This document shows positions 10,571 to 20,800 of a DNA stretch of 64,000 nt, one piece after another. Positions within the stretch are counted from its first letter, which is position 1; each line of letters starts with the position of its first letter. Under the pieces are notes generated by a model. That model made no database searches. It saw only the letters and a program-made list of their open reading frames with translations, and was not told the origin of the DNA. Made by a program: the position numbers and the translations under genes. Location: the NCBI RefSeq assembly GCF_032854445.1, contig NC_088296.1, forward strand, positions 23,569,604-23,633,603. The letters are read 5' to 3'. This DNA is from Liolophura sinensis. Taxonomy: Eukaryota; Mollusca; Polyplacophora; Chitonida; Chitonidae.

Positions 10571-10806
10571 TGGGTAGCTGGTACAGTTGGTAGAATTCCC
10601 GCTTGGCGTTCAGCACTAAGGGGACGGGGACGGGGCGGCTTACTTGCCTTCGGTAAGTCTTCTCAGTGAAGCAGCACTAGATAAAACAGCGGTGGAAATC
10701 CGTTTTGCACAACGGAGGCACATTGCATGTACTGTAAGGAATCCGTCGTCATAAGACTGAATAATCGTTAAGTACGACGTTAAACCCCAAGCACTCACTC
10801 ACTCAC
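10571..10806 (+). mobile_element. SINE family 2 inside the minisatellite, internally deleted
   Basis: The A box region (GGTACAGTTGGTAGAATTCC) jumps directly to CGCTTGGCGTTCAGCACTAA, then the normal body and CACTCACTCACTCACT tail. The deleted segment runs between two CGCTT words in the intact copy at 5737, so a microhomology-mediated deletion is likely. Confidence 0.85.
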
Positions 10807-10814
10807 TAAAATCT

Positions 10815-11890
10815 CCATGCACGATAGATACGGACAGGTTTTATGACGCACTGTCCAAAACACCACAATATGGACAGGCTTTAGGACGAACTGTCAGGAC
10901 GAAATGTTCATAACACCATGTGCGGCACAGGTAGATTTTAGGACTAACTTTCCAAGACACGACAGTAAGGGCACGTTTTAGTACGAACTGTCCAAAACAA
11001 CACTGGCAGGTTTTAGGATGAACTGTCTAGAACACCATAATGCTTGTATGTTTTGTGAGGGACCGCCCAAAACAAAACATATAAAAAAAACCCTTCTAAA
11101 ACACCACACCGTAAATACTGAGGAAGAATTTTCCAGAACACCACAGTAAGGGCACATTTTAGTACGAACTGTCCAAAACAACACTGTTCGGGCAGGTTTT
11201 AGGATGAACTGTCTAGAACACCATAATGCTTGTATGTTTTGTGAGGGACCGCCCAAAACAAAACATATAAAAAAAACCCTTCTAAAACACCACACCGTAA
11301 ATACAGAGGAAGAATTTTCCAGAACACCACAGTAAGGGCACATTTTAGTACGAACTGTCCAAAACAACACTGGCAGGTTTTAGGATGAACTGTCTAGAAC
11401 ACCATAATGCTTGTATGTTTTGTGAGGGACCGCCCAAAACAAAACATATAAAAAAAAACCCTTCTAAAACACCACACCGTAAATACAGAGGAAGAATTTT
11501 CCAGAACACCACAGTAAGGGCACATTTTAGTACGAACTGTCCAAAACAACACTGTTTGGGCAGGTTTTAGGACGAACTGTCTAGAACACCATAATGCTTG
11601 TATGTTTTGTGAGGAACCGCCCAAAACAAAACATATCTTAAAAAAAAAAAACCCTTCTAAAACACCACACCGTAAATACAAAGGAAGAATTTTCCAGAAC
11701 ATCACAGTAAGGGCAGGTTTTAGTACGAACTGTTCAAAACAACACTGTTCGGGTAGGTTTTAGGACGAACTGTTCAGAACACCGTGAACCACCCAAAACG
11801 AAACAATAAATACATGGCTTATAAAAAAAAACCCCTTCTAAAACACCACACGGTAAATACAGAAGAAGAACTATCCAAAACGCTACATTA
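10815..11890. repeat. higher-order derivative of the 40-bp array, ~181-187-bp unit
   Basis: The same AGGACGAACTGTCC core continues but is now embedded in a longer repeating block marked by TGCTTGTATGTTTTGTGAGG at 11041, 11227, 11408 and 11595 (spacings 186, 181, 187). Each block also contains a poly-A run and a CACACCGTAAATAC word. Units decay toward 11890. The minus-strand open frames here are artefacts. Confidence 0.92.
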
Positions 11891-12129
11891 CCTGCAGAAT
11901 TTGTAGAAGATGAACCATTACACTCGCATCTCACAAGATAATACATATATGTATGAATAATATGTTTCCAGTGACAGGTCGTCTATGTAGGACTGCTTGC
12001 AGAGCCTACATTTAACAATATACGCCTATGTGCATGATATAGCCTACTATACCCTTTGTTTGAAAATACGCTTCTATATCGGCAAGTCTACGGATGGTTA
12101 CCGTTGAAAATGAAACAAAAAACATATTT
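11891..12129. other. unique AT-rich sequence
   Basis: Transition from the minisatellite to the CpG-rich promoter block. No feature recognised. Confidence 0.5.
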
Positions 12130-12285
12130 TTCTACCCGTGTTAAGGACGACACGTTGCAGGCCTGACCTGTGACATAACGACTTGTGGTTTTTCCCACCT
12201 GGTTGTGTCCTGTATACAGTGTCACACGTGTTCAGCGCGCGCACCACCCCTTGACAGCAGCGTGTCACGTGATCAAATATGGCGG
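12130..12285 (+). promoter_or_regulatory. CpG-rich promoter-like block with two E-boxes and a YY1-like start motif
   Basis: Contrasting with the AT-rich surroundings, this block carries CACGTG at 12225-12230, a GCGCGCGC run, a second E-box within the palindrome TCACGTGA at 12265-12272, then ATGGCGGCGGCC from 12279. E-box plus ATGGCGGC close to the start is typical of TATA-less housekeeping promoters. No TATA box is visible. The orientation is inferred from the splice donor downstream. Confidence 0.6.
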
Positions 12286-12408
12286 CGGCCAGATGAAAAG
12301 CGGCCTGTTTGCCTACGTGGATAATTTTGCAGTTCTGCGCTATACGAAGCCGTTTTACGGCTGATTTCTTATTCATTCGAGCTGATAAGAAGCTGATCAT
12401 CAACCCAG
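12279..12408 (+). other. candidate non-coding first exon (5'UTR) ending at a perfect splice donor
   Basis: From the ATGGCGGC motif the sequence runs to CCCAG|GTAAGTG, an ideal donor at 12408/12409. The ATG at 12279 opens a 5-codon frame and the ATG at 12293 a 23-codon frame ending at TGA, both inside the exon. The exon would therefore be 5'UTR with two short upstream frames rather than coding. The transcription start is a guess near 12270-12285. The next plausible exon on this strand with the right signals is at 58456, which would make intron 1 about 46 kb. A transcript could also join an unseen exon. Confidence 0.5.
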
Positions 12409-13135
12409 GTAAGTGTTTTTAACGATTTGTCTCGGTGGTTGAAAAGATGAGTACGTTGTTAACGCCATACTCGATAAACGCCGCATCTTCACCATGCTGA
12501 TAATGATAACCCTGGTATCAGGCAGACACGAGTTCAGTCATGTACCTGTCTTTGCGAAATCTCCCCAGTCGATTGCCTTAGGAAGCCACGTGTTTGGTGA
12601 ATTTTGGTGGCAGGCAGTTTATTACAAGTTTGGTGAGGTGACTAATAATAAAAGCAGGTACATTTACACTTGTAAGGACACATGTTCGTCATGTATGTCG
12701 ACTACCGGGACTATTGCCACACCCCCTATTCATAGCTTTACCCTATTCTTAAGCACTAATCCGATTGCAGTGGTCATGATATTTTCATCAGTCCATCAAA
12801 AGTAGGCCACACAAAAAAAAAACACAGTTCTCTTGTACACACAGGTACATGTGAAGGCCCTGTATATGTCAGTGTGTTGAGCAGCAGGTTTATGAGATGG
12901 GAAAATAAGCTTACTTATAGAATACTGTTACCGGTATATGTAAACTATATTTCAAGTTCAGCTAGTTCACTTCAAGTGAATACTTAATAAGTAACATTCA
13001 GGTCTGTTTTCAGCAGTTTCAGATATTTCCACTGTCTACACAAGAAATCGACACGAGCAGCGGTTTTACAATGAATTTAAACGCTCACCTCGTTTTACAG
13101 ATTGATATGCAGAATTGGACCGATTTTCAATTTAG
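12409..13135 (+). other. start of the putative giant intron
   Basis: Unique AT-rich sequence following the donor. A frame of 103 codons at 12494-12805 has no recognisable content. No mobile element seen. Confidence 0.4.
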
Positions 13136-13290
13136 TGAAGTAATGCTAACTGATAAAATTATAGTTTTTGTGAAGCCTTGAAACTGGCCAATGTAGTTAT
13201 GTCTCCAAAAGCAAATTAAAAATGTGCATACTGTGTACTGAAAGTAGACCTTTGATAGGCGAATCGGGTGAGGAAATAAGGTAATACCAT
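13136..13290 (+). mobile_element. interior fragment of the TAATTCYTCAACC MITE family
   Basis: Contains the family's interior words CTGATAAAATTATAG, GAAGCCTTGAAACTGGCCAA, TATGTCTCCAAAAGCAAATT and AAATGTGCATAC in the same order as the complete copies at 47484 and 53104. Both termini are degraded. Confidence 0.7.
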
Positions 13291-13436
13291 GCAGTGTATG
13301 CTAACTCATACTACCACGACAAAATATGTAAGATTTTATGAGAAGTTGAGAGAGCTGTAAAATTTGCAGATGTGTTGGAATTAATCATGTTGTAGAAGAT
13401 TGACTACAGTTACTATATACATGTGACCCGACTTGC

Positions 13437-13497
13437 CAGCTGGAGATTTGAACCAGTGATTTCTGGATTTGGAGTCCACGCATCTACCACTAGACTA
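13437..13497 (-). pseudogene. tRNA-like relic (pseudogene or SINE head)
   Basis: Read on the minus strand: an A box-like TAGTCTAGTGGTAGATGCG, an anticodon-arm region GGACTCCAAATCC, and a T-arm CTGGTTCAAATCTCCAG. The acceptor stem halves do not pair, so it is not a functional tRNA. No SINE body is recognisable beside it. Confidence 0.5.
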
Positions 13498-13885
13498 AGG
13501 GAAATACCTGTATATCACCCTGCTACACATAGATGTATGAACACCATCAGGGAGCTATGAAAACATGCCTAGAGTTTAACAATAAACACAGTTGTTACCA
13601 TGCCATGACTGGGGCTTCTGCAAGCCTCAGAATGTTGTGGTGGGGATCATTAATGTCTGTTGTAATGATTTGGGTGAGAGCTTTACCTGTTTATGAACGG
13701 CAGTACTTGTGTACTCCCTAATTACAACAATTCCGAAACATTTGTGGAGGTGCAATGCTGCAAATTAACATTATTATATTAACTGATGTCAGTTAGGGGG
13801 AGAATCCAGTAGTCCTGTTTTAGTGTACTTATATATTTACCGAATACGTGGACATTTTGATGCATTTTAAACATAGAAGACATCA

Positions 13886-14055
13886 AAACATCTGTTGTCT
13901 AGTGGTTAGAGCATCCGTCTGGAAGCCAGAAGACCTGAGATCAAATCCACATTGATCATGCCAGAGACTTCATACATCTATATACAAACACCTGATGACT
14001 CCTCTTCGTGATATGACAGAAAAATTGTTAAATACGACGTAAAACCTCAAGCGCA
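13886..14055 (+). mobile_element. short SINE related to family 2 (tRNA head plus tail)
   Basis: The head has A box GTCTAGTGGTTAGAGCATCC and B box GAGATCAAATCC. It then passes directly to the distal body (CTGATGACTCCTCTTCGTGA) and tail TTAAATACGACGTAAAACCT, missing most of the family 2 middle. Confidence 0.78.
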
Positions 14056-14845
14056 TAAGATGTAGCTCAGCAGGATTTGGGTTGCTGCACAGCTAACATG
14101 CTTGTACAATTTAGCGGGGTAGATGAGCAGTCATTATAACAGACATTTATTTCAGAGAAAAGAGAGACCTGTTTTAGTGTACATGTACATTTCCCATACA
14201 TACATGTACTGTATGGGATACATTGTAGATACATTGTAAATATGGAAAACATCCAAACAGGTACTTGTACTAACTGTGCTACCATTAGAAGCTGAGCTGA
14301 ACAAAAAGCCGTTTGAATTGCCCACATTAATCAATGAGTCATTGGGGTGTTAATTTTATAAACTTCCTGGGCAATTTCAATTCGAACAGCAACCTCTGCA
14401 TATAAGATGTGTATTTGTATATATGCTTGAGGCACATGTGAAAGTGCTGGATTGGGATCCTGTTGGCAGGTTGCTTTCATTCATGTGCTATAGCGCTACT
14501 TCTTGTTTTTAATTTTGGATTTAAATATCCAGCACATGTAAGATATGAAATGTTGTAATCCAATTGGTTCATATGTTTATTTTTTTGTGGTTTTTCAAGG
14601 ATGTTGTCCTTAATTTGAAAGAAATTATTTTTTTTTTATTATTTGTTATGTGAAATTAAGAGAGAAGATTATACAAAGTTGTGTAAACGTTTTTTAATAC
14701 ATTTAGGCTGGTGTTCTATGAACATATTGTTGAAGTCTGTTTTTCGTTTGGAAGTATAGCCTAAGTTTTTAATTCTGTGTACAGTACAGACAGAGTGTGA
14801 ATTCCTACATGTTTTAATACATGCACATACATGTATCACTTTTAT
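14056..14845. other. intronic/unassigned unique sequence
   Basis: AT-rich, with several TACATGTA words and a poly-T tract near 14625. Small overlapping minus-strand frames at 14067-14334 show no known motif. Confidence 0.45.
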
Positions 14846-15077
14846 GGGCCGTGGAGGAGGTGGTTAGCACGTCAGCATGGCGAAATGAGCCTCTCACCAA
14901 TGCATTCACCATGAGATCAAGTTTTATGCTGGCATCCTCTCCGGCCATACGTGGGAAGGTCTGCCAGCAACCTGCGGATGGTCATAGGTTTCTCTCTTCC
15001 ATAATGCTGGCCGTCGTCGTATAAGTGAAATATTCTTGAGTACGGTGAAAAACACCAATCAGATAAACAGATAAATT
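14846..15077 (+). mobile_element. SINE family 1 with 8-bp TSD
   Basis: Degenerate A box (GGAGGAGGTGGTTAGCACG), well-kept body (CTCTCACCAATGCATTCACC, GGCCATACGTGGGAAGGTCT), tail AGTACGGTGAAAAACACCAA and AGATAAACAGATAAAT. CACTTTTA repeats at 14837-14844 and 15081-15088, consistent with a target-site duplication. Confidence 0.9.
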
Positions 15078-15291
15078 TAACACTTTTAAAGTTTGCACAC
15101 TGCACCATATGCATTATGGGTATTTATCATGTACACATCACAGATAATTAGACATGTCCTCCAGGCAGAAGTTTGAACTTCTCAAGTCAGTGCAGGGTCT
15201 TTGTGTATATTTAGATCTATAGACAGTTTTTACAGGAGTTTGGAAGGCAGAACTTTGTCATTGTTAATAAGCACCTTGAAGAAATGAACAG

Positions 15292-18200
15292 TGATGATCA
15301 GTACCTGTAGGGTTCTCATGTGCACCATACACTACATGTACATACATGTAGCTGTATTACCCTAATTGATGATCAGTACCTGTAGGGTTCTCATGTGCAC
15401 CATACACTACATGTACATACATGTCACTGTATTACCCTAATTGATGATCAGTACCTGTAGGGTTCTCATGTGCACCATACACTACATGTACATACATGTC
15501 GCTGTATTCCCCTAATTGATGATCAGTACCTGTAGGGTTCTCATGTGCACCATACACTACATGTACATACATGTCGCTGTATTACCCTAACTGATGATCA
15601 GTACCTGTAGGGTTCTCATGTGCACCATACACTACTTTTACATACATGTCGCTGTATTACCCTAATTGATGATCAGTACCTGCAGGGTTCTCATGTGCAC
15701 CATACACTACATGTACATACATGTCGCTGTATTACCCTAATTGATGATCAGTACCTGTAAGGTTCTCATGTGCACCATACACTACATGTACATACATGTC
15801 GCTGTATTACCCTAATTGATGATCAGTACCTGTAAGGTTCTCATGTGCACCATACACTACATGTACATACAGGTCGCTGTATTACCCTAATTGATGATCA
15901 GTACCTGTAGGGTTCTCATGTGCACCATACACTACATGTACATACATGTCGCTGTATTACCCTAATTGATGATCAGTACCTGTAGGGTTCTCATGTGCAC
16001 CATACACCACATGTACATACATGTAGCTGTATTACCCTAACTGATGATCAGTACCTGTAGGGTTCTCATGTGCACCATACACTACATGTACATACATGTC
16101 GCTGTATTACCCTAATTGATGATCAGTACCTGTAGGGTTCTCATGTGCACCATACACTACATGTACATACATGTCGCTGTATTACCCTAATTGATGATCA
16201 GTACCTGTAGGGTTCTCATGTGCACCATACACTACATGTACATACATGTCGCTGTATTACCCTAACTGATGATCAGTACCTGTAGGGTTCTCATGTGCAC
16301 CATACACTACATGTACATACATGTCGCTGTATTACCCTCATTGATGATTAGTACCTGTAGGGTTCTCATGTGCACCATACACTACATGTACATACAGGTC
16401 GCTGTATTACCCTAATTGATGATCAGTACCTGTAGGGTTCTCATGTGCACCATACACTACATGTACATACATGTCGCTGTATTACCCTAATTGATGATCA
16501 GTACCTGTAGGGTTCTCATGTGCACCATACACTACATGTACATACATGTCGCTGTATTACCCTAATTGATGATCAGTACCTGCAGGGTTCTCATGTGCAC
16601 CATACACTACATGTACATACATGTCGCTGTATTACCCTAATTGATGATCAGTACCTGTAGGGTTCTCATGTGCACCATACACTACATGTACATACATGTC
16701 GCTGTATTACCCTAATTGATGATCAGTACCTGTAGGGTTCTCATGTGCACCATACACTACATGTACATACATGTCGCTGTATTACCCTAACTGATGATCA
16801 GTACCTGTAGGGTTCTCATGTGCACCATACACTACATGTACATACATGTCGCTGTATTCCCCTAATTGATGATCAGTACCTGTAAGGTTCTCATGTGCAC
16901 CATACACTACTTGTACATACATGTCGCTGTATTACCCTAATTGATGATCAGTACCTGTAGGGTTCTCATGTGCACCATACACTACATGTACATACATGTC
17001 GCTGTATTACCCTAACTGATGATCAGTACCTGTAAGGTTCTCATGTGCACCATACACTACATGTACATACATGTCGCTGTATTCCCCTAATTGATGATCA
17101 GTACCTGTAAGGTTCTCATGTGCACCATACACTACTTGTACATACATGTCGCTGTATTACCCTAATTGATGATCAGTACCTGTAGGGTTCTCATGTGCAC
17201 CATACACTACATGTACATACATGTCGCTGTATTACCCTAACTGATGATCAGTACCTGTAGGGTTCTCATGTGCACCATACACTACTTTTACATACATGTC
17301 GCTGTATTACCCTAATTGATGATCAGTACCTGTAGGGTTCTCATGTGCACCATACACTACATGTACATACATGTCGCTGTATTACCCTAATTGATGATCA
17401 GTACCTGTAAGGTTCTCATGTGCACCATACACTACATGTACATACATGTCGCTGTATTACCCTAATTGATGATCAGTACCTGTAAGGTTCTCATGTGCAC
17501 CATACACTACATGTACATACAGGTCGCTGTATTACCCTAATTGATGATCAGTACCTGTAGGGTTCTCATGTGCACCATACACTACATGTACATACATGTC
17601 GCTGTATTACCCTAATTGATGATCAGTACCTGTAGGGTTCTCATGTGCACCATACACCACATGTACATACATGTAGCTGTATTACCCTAACTGATGATCA
17701 GTACCTGTAGGGTTCTCATGTGCACCATACACTACATGTACATACATGTCACTGTATTACCCTCATTGATGATTAGTACCTGTAGGGTTCTCATGTGCAC
17801 CATACACCACATGTACATACATGTAGCTGTATTACCCTAACTGATGATCAGTACCTGTAGGGTTCTCATGTGCACCATACACTACATGTACATACATGTC
17901 GCTGTATTACCCTAATTGATGATCAGTACCTGTAGGGTTCTCATGTGCACCATACACTACATGTACATACATGTCGCTGTATTACCCTAATTGATGATCA
18001 GTACCTGTAGGGTTCTCATGTGCACCATACACTACATGTACATACATGTCGCTGTATTCCCCTAATTGATGATCAGTACCTGTAGGGTTCTCATGTGCAC
18101 CATACACTACATGTACATACATGTCACTGTATTACCCTAATTGATGATCAGTACCTGTAGGGTTCTCATGTGCACCATACACTACATGTACATACATGTC

Positions 18201-19427
18201 CCTGTATTACCCTCATTGATGATTAGTACCTGTAGGGTTCTCATGTGCACCATACACTACATGTACATACATGTCGCTGTATTCCCCTAATTGATGATCA
18301 GTACCTGTAGGGTTCTCATGTGCACCATACACTACATGTACATACATGTCGCTGTATTACCCTAATTGATGATCAGTACCTGCAGGGTTCTCATGTGCAC
18401 CATACACTACATGTACATACATGTCGCTGTATTACCCTAATTGATGATCAGTATCTGCAGGGTTCTCATGTGCACCATACACTACATGTACATACATGTC
18501 GCTGTATTACCCTAATTGATGATCAGTACCTGTAGGGTTCTCATGTGCACCATACACTACATGTACATACATGTCGCTGTATTCCCCTAATTGATGATCA
18601 GTACCTTTAGGGTTCTCATGTGCACCATACGCTACTTGTACATGTACATGTCGCTGTATTACCCTAATTGATGATCAGTACCTGTAAGGTTCTCATGTGC
18701 ACCATACACTACATGTACATACATGTCGCTGTATTCCCCTAATTGATGATCAGTACCTGTAGGGTTCTCATGTGCACCATACACTACATGTACATACATG
18801 TCGCTGTATTACCCTAATTGATGATCAGTACCTGTAGGGTTCTCATGTGCACCATACACTACATGTACATACATGTCGCTGTATTACCCTAATTGATGAT
18901 CAGTACCTGTAGGGTTCTCATGTGCACCATACACTACATGTACATGTACATGTCGCTGTATTACCCTAATTGATGATCAGTACCTGTAGGGTTCTCATGT
19001 GCACCATACACTACTTGTACACACATGTAGCTGTATTACCCTAATTGATGATCAGTACCTGTAGGGTTCTCATGTGCACCATACACTACTTGTACATACA
19101 TGTCGCTGTATTACCCTAATTGATGATCAGTACCTGTAGGGTTCTCATGTGCACCATACACTACTTGTACATACATGTCGCTGTATTACCCTAATTGATG
19201 ATCAGTACCTGTAGGGTTCTCATGTGCACCATACGCTACTTGTACATGTACATGTCGCTGTATTACCCTAATTGATGATCAGTACCTGTAGGGTTCTCAT
19301 GTGCACCATACACTACTTGTACACACATGTAGCTGTATTACCCTAATTGATGATCAGTACCTGTAGGGTTCTCATGTGCACCATACACTACTGTACTATA
19401 CATGTACATGTAGTTGTATTACCGTAA
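15292..19427. repeat. 75-bp satellite-like array, about 55 copies
   Basis: The period is 75 bp (GATCAGTACC at 15371, 15446 and so on). Each unit has TGATGATCAGTACCTG, GTTCTCATGTGCACC, CATACACTACATGTACATAC and CGCTGTATTACCC. Divergence is low except in the last ~800 bp, where units gain 2-3 bp. Variant patterns recur at 1650-bp offset, showing higher-order structure. The period is a multiple of three, which leaves a short open frame at 18320-18535; it is not a gene. Confidence 0.97.
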
Positions 19428-19428
19428 T

Positions 19429-19459
19429 GCTTCTAATTTTTAGGACACATATTAGAAGC
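19429..19459. other. 9-bp-stem hairpin at the array edge
   Basis: GCTTCTAAT (19429-19437) pairs perfectly with ATTAGAAGC (19451-19459) around a 13-nt loop, immediately after the last 75-bp unit. It may mark the end of the repeat-bearing segment. Confidence 0.5.
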
Positions 19460-19680
19460 GCTGAAAGCAAAGAATTACAAATCTTTCCTAGTTTTTGCAA
19501 AAAGTATTAAAGATATACTAACTATAAGAAAGTAACGATTTCTGCTGTCATTACATGTATACGGGCTAAAGAGAACAGACCAGGTGTCCAGAAAATGGGA
19601 GGACTATTACATGTATGTGTTTATCCCATAAATGTTCATTTTTCTGGTTAATAAAGGCATGACATATCATGTTGATATGC

Positions 19681-19814
19681 ACCACGTGTGATATAAATTC
19701 TGACAATTTGATTGGTCCATGTATCTTTTCATTCATTCGATCAAAACTTACAACTCGGCTGTACAGGCACCACTTTTTTTTTACAACTTTTTCTTGTTGT
19801 CTGCTAATGTTAAA
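19681..19814 (+). promoter_or_regulatory. possible promoter of the 19.8-kb small gene
   Basis: Contains an E-box CACGTG at 19683-19688, a TATA-like ATATAAAT at 19691 and an inverted CCAAT (ATTGGT) at 19711-19716, about 100-130 bp before the ATG. The arrangement is suggestive only; no transcript evidence is available. Confidence 0.3.
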
Positions 19815-20003
19815 ATGGTCGGCTTTCAGCGAGGAGATATCGTAAAAATTGACAAAAAAGGATGCGCTAGAGTTATAAATGTGAAAAGAGATAATCTGAT
19901 CAATGTGGAAATTCTCAGCATTGACTACAACATAGAGCTATTGCCACAAAGGCTAAGTAAAATCCCAGGACGGAAACTTCAGGTGGGCCACTATATTTCT
20001 TAA
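19815..20003 (+). CDS. hypothetical 62-residue protein or 56-codon first exon
   Basis: ATG in good context (TTAAAATGG, A at -3) opens a compact basic protein beginning MVGFQRGDIVKIDKKGCARV. The GD-x-V-K-x-D-x5-ARV-x-NVK pattern, with alternating hydrophobic and charged residues, resembles a small beta-barrel (SH3/KOW/Tudor-like) segment, but I do not recognise a specific family. Two readings exist: a single exon ending at TAA 20001-20003, or a first exon ending after exactly 56 codons at CTTCAG|GTGGGC (donor at 19983). It has no repeat character and looks more protein-like than the other open frames in this region. It could be a fragment of a DNA transposon, given the foldback structure 350 bp downstream, or a real small gene. 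Function unknown. Confidence 0.4.
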   Translation: MVGFQRGDIVKIDKKGCARVINVKRDNLINVEILSIDYNIELLPQRLSKIPGRKLQVGHYIS

Positions 20004-20346
20004 CATTAATACTTTGTGGACTGTTTCGTTTGTTCAATCTTCGTTAAGTTAAACTGTCAGTTGTTTTTTGAAAGTTTTTTTATAAATATTAACGCATTGA
20101 ACAATATATTGCATAAAGCAAACTTTTGACATGTCTTTGGTGTAAAAAAAAAAAGCCGTTATGTGAAGAAATTTTGTCTGTATTATATTATACTCCATCA
20201 TGTACTTGTCACTTACTGATGACGCTTCACTTGACCTATATATGTGATATCACTACGCGGTTAGACGTCGGAGCAGTTTCCAAAAAGTTTAAATCGTAAT
20301 GATATTTTCCGCTATAAATGTACAATAAGGCATTTAAGGGATAAAT

Positions 20347-20493
20347 AGGATATGAAATTTGTGACCCTAGATATCAAATTTATTAAAGGAGAGTAGTAGT
20401 TTTCATTTGTTCAGAGCTCGGAACAAATGAAAACTACTACTCTGGTTTGATAAGTCTGATATCTTGGGGTCACTCATTACATACATGTATCCT
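20347..20493. repeat. ~145-bp foldback palindrome with perfect 22-bp inner arms
   Basis: The inner arms at 20391-20412 and 20421-20442 are exact reverse complements (left arm starts GAGTAGTAGTTTTCATTTGT), separated by the 8-nt centre AGAGCTCG, itself nearly palindromic. Outside these, pairing continues with few mismatches through GATATC and GTGACCC on both sides. This is a foldback element, MITE remnant or hairpin-forming locus. Confidence 0.88.
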
Positions 20494-20664
20494 CTATGTA
20501 TGTATGTATCCTGTGTGTATGTATGTATCCTGTGTGTATGTACGTATGCGTGTGTGTATGTATGTATGTATGTATGTATGTGTGTGTGTACGTACGTGCA
20601 TGGATGTATGTATGTGTGTGTGTGTATGCGTGTGTGTGTGTACGTACATGCATGGATGTATGTA

Positions 20665-20704
<40 letters not shown>

Positions 20705-20800
20705 TGCGTGTGTACGTACGTGCATGGATGTATGTATGTGTGTGTGTGTGTGTGTATGTGTGTATGCGTGTGTGTGTGTACGTACGTGCATGGATGTATT
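20492..20800. repeat. TATG/TG microsatellite with embedded longer unit
   Basis: TATG repeats pass into (TG)n. Within it a longer unit with GTACGTACGTGCATGGATG recurs at about 20587, 20640, 20713 and 20778. Open frames on both strands across this interval are artefacts of the simple repeat. It begins at the outer edge of the foldback palindrome. Confidence 0.95.

Noticed and set aside
13437-13497. Functional tRNA gene on the minus strand
   Set aside because: A and B box-like regions and a T-arm are present, but the acceptor stem halves do not pair.
15292-19427. CRISPR-like regularly spaced repeats
   Set aside because: The entire 75-bp period is conserved with no variable spacers, and the DNA is eukaryotic; it is a satellite-like tandem array.
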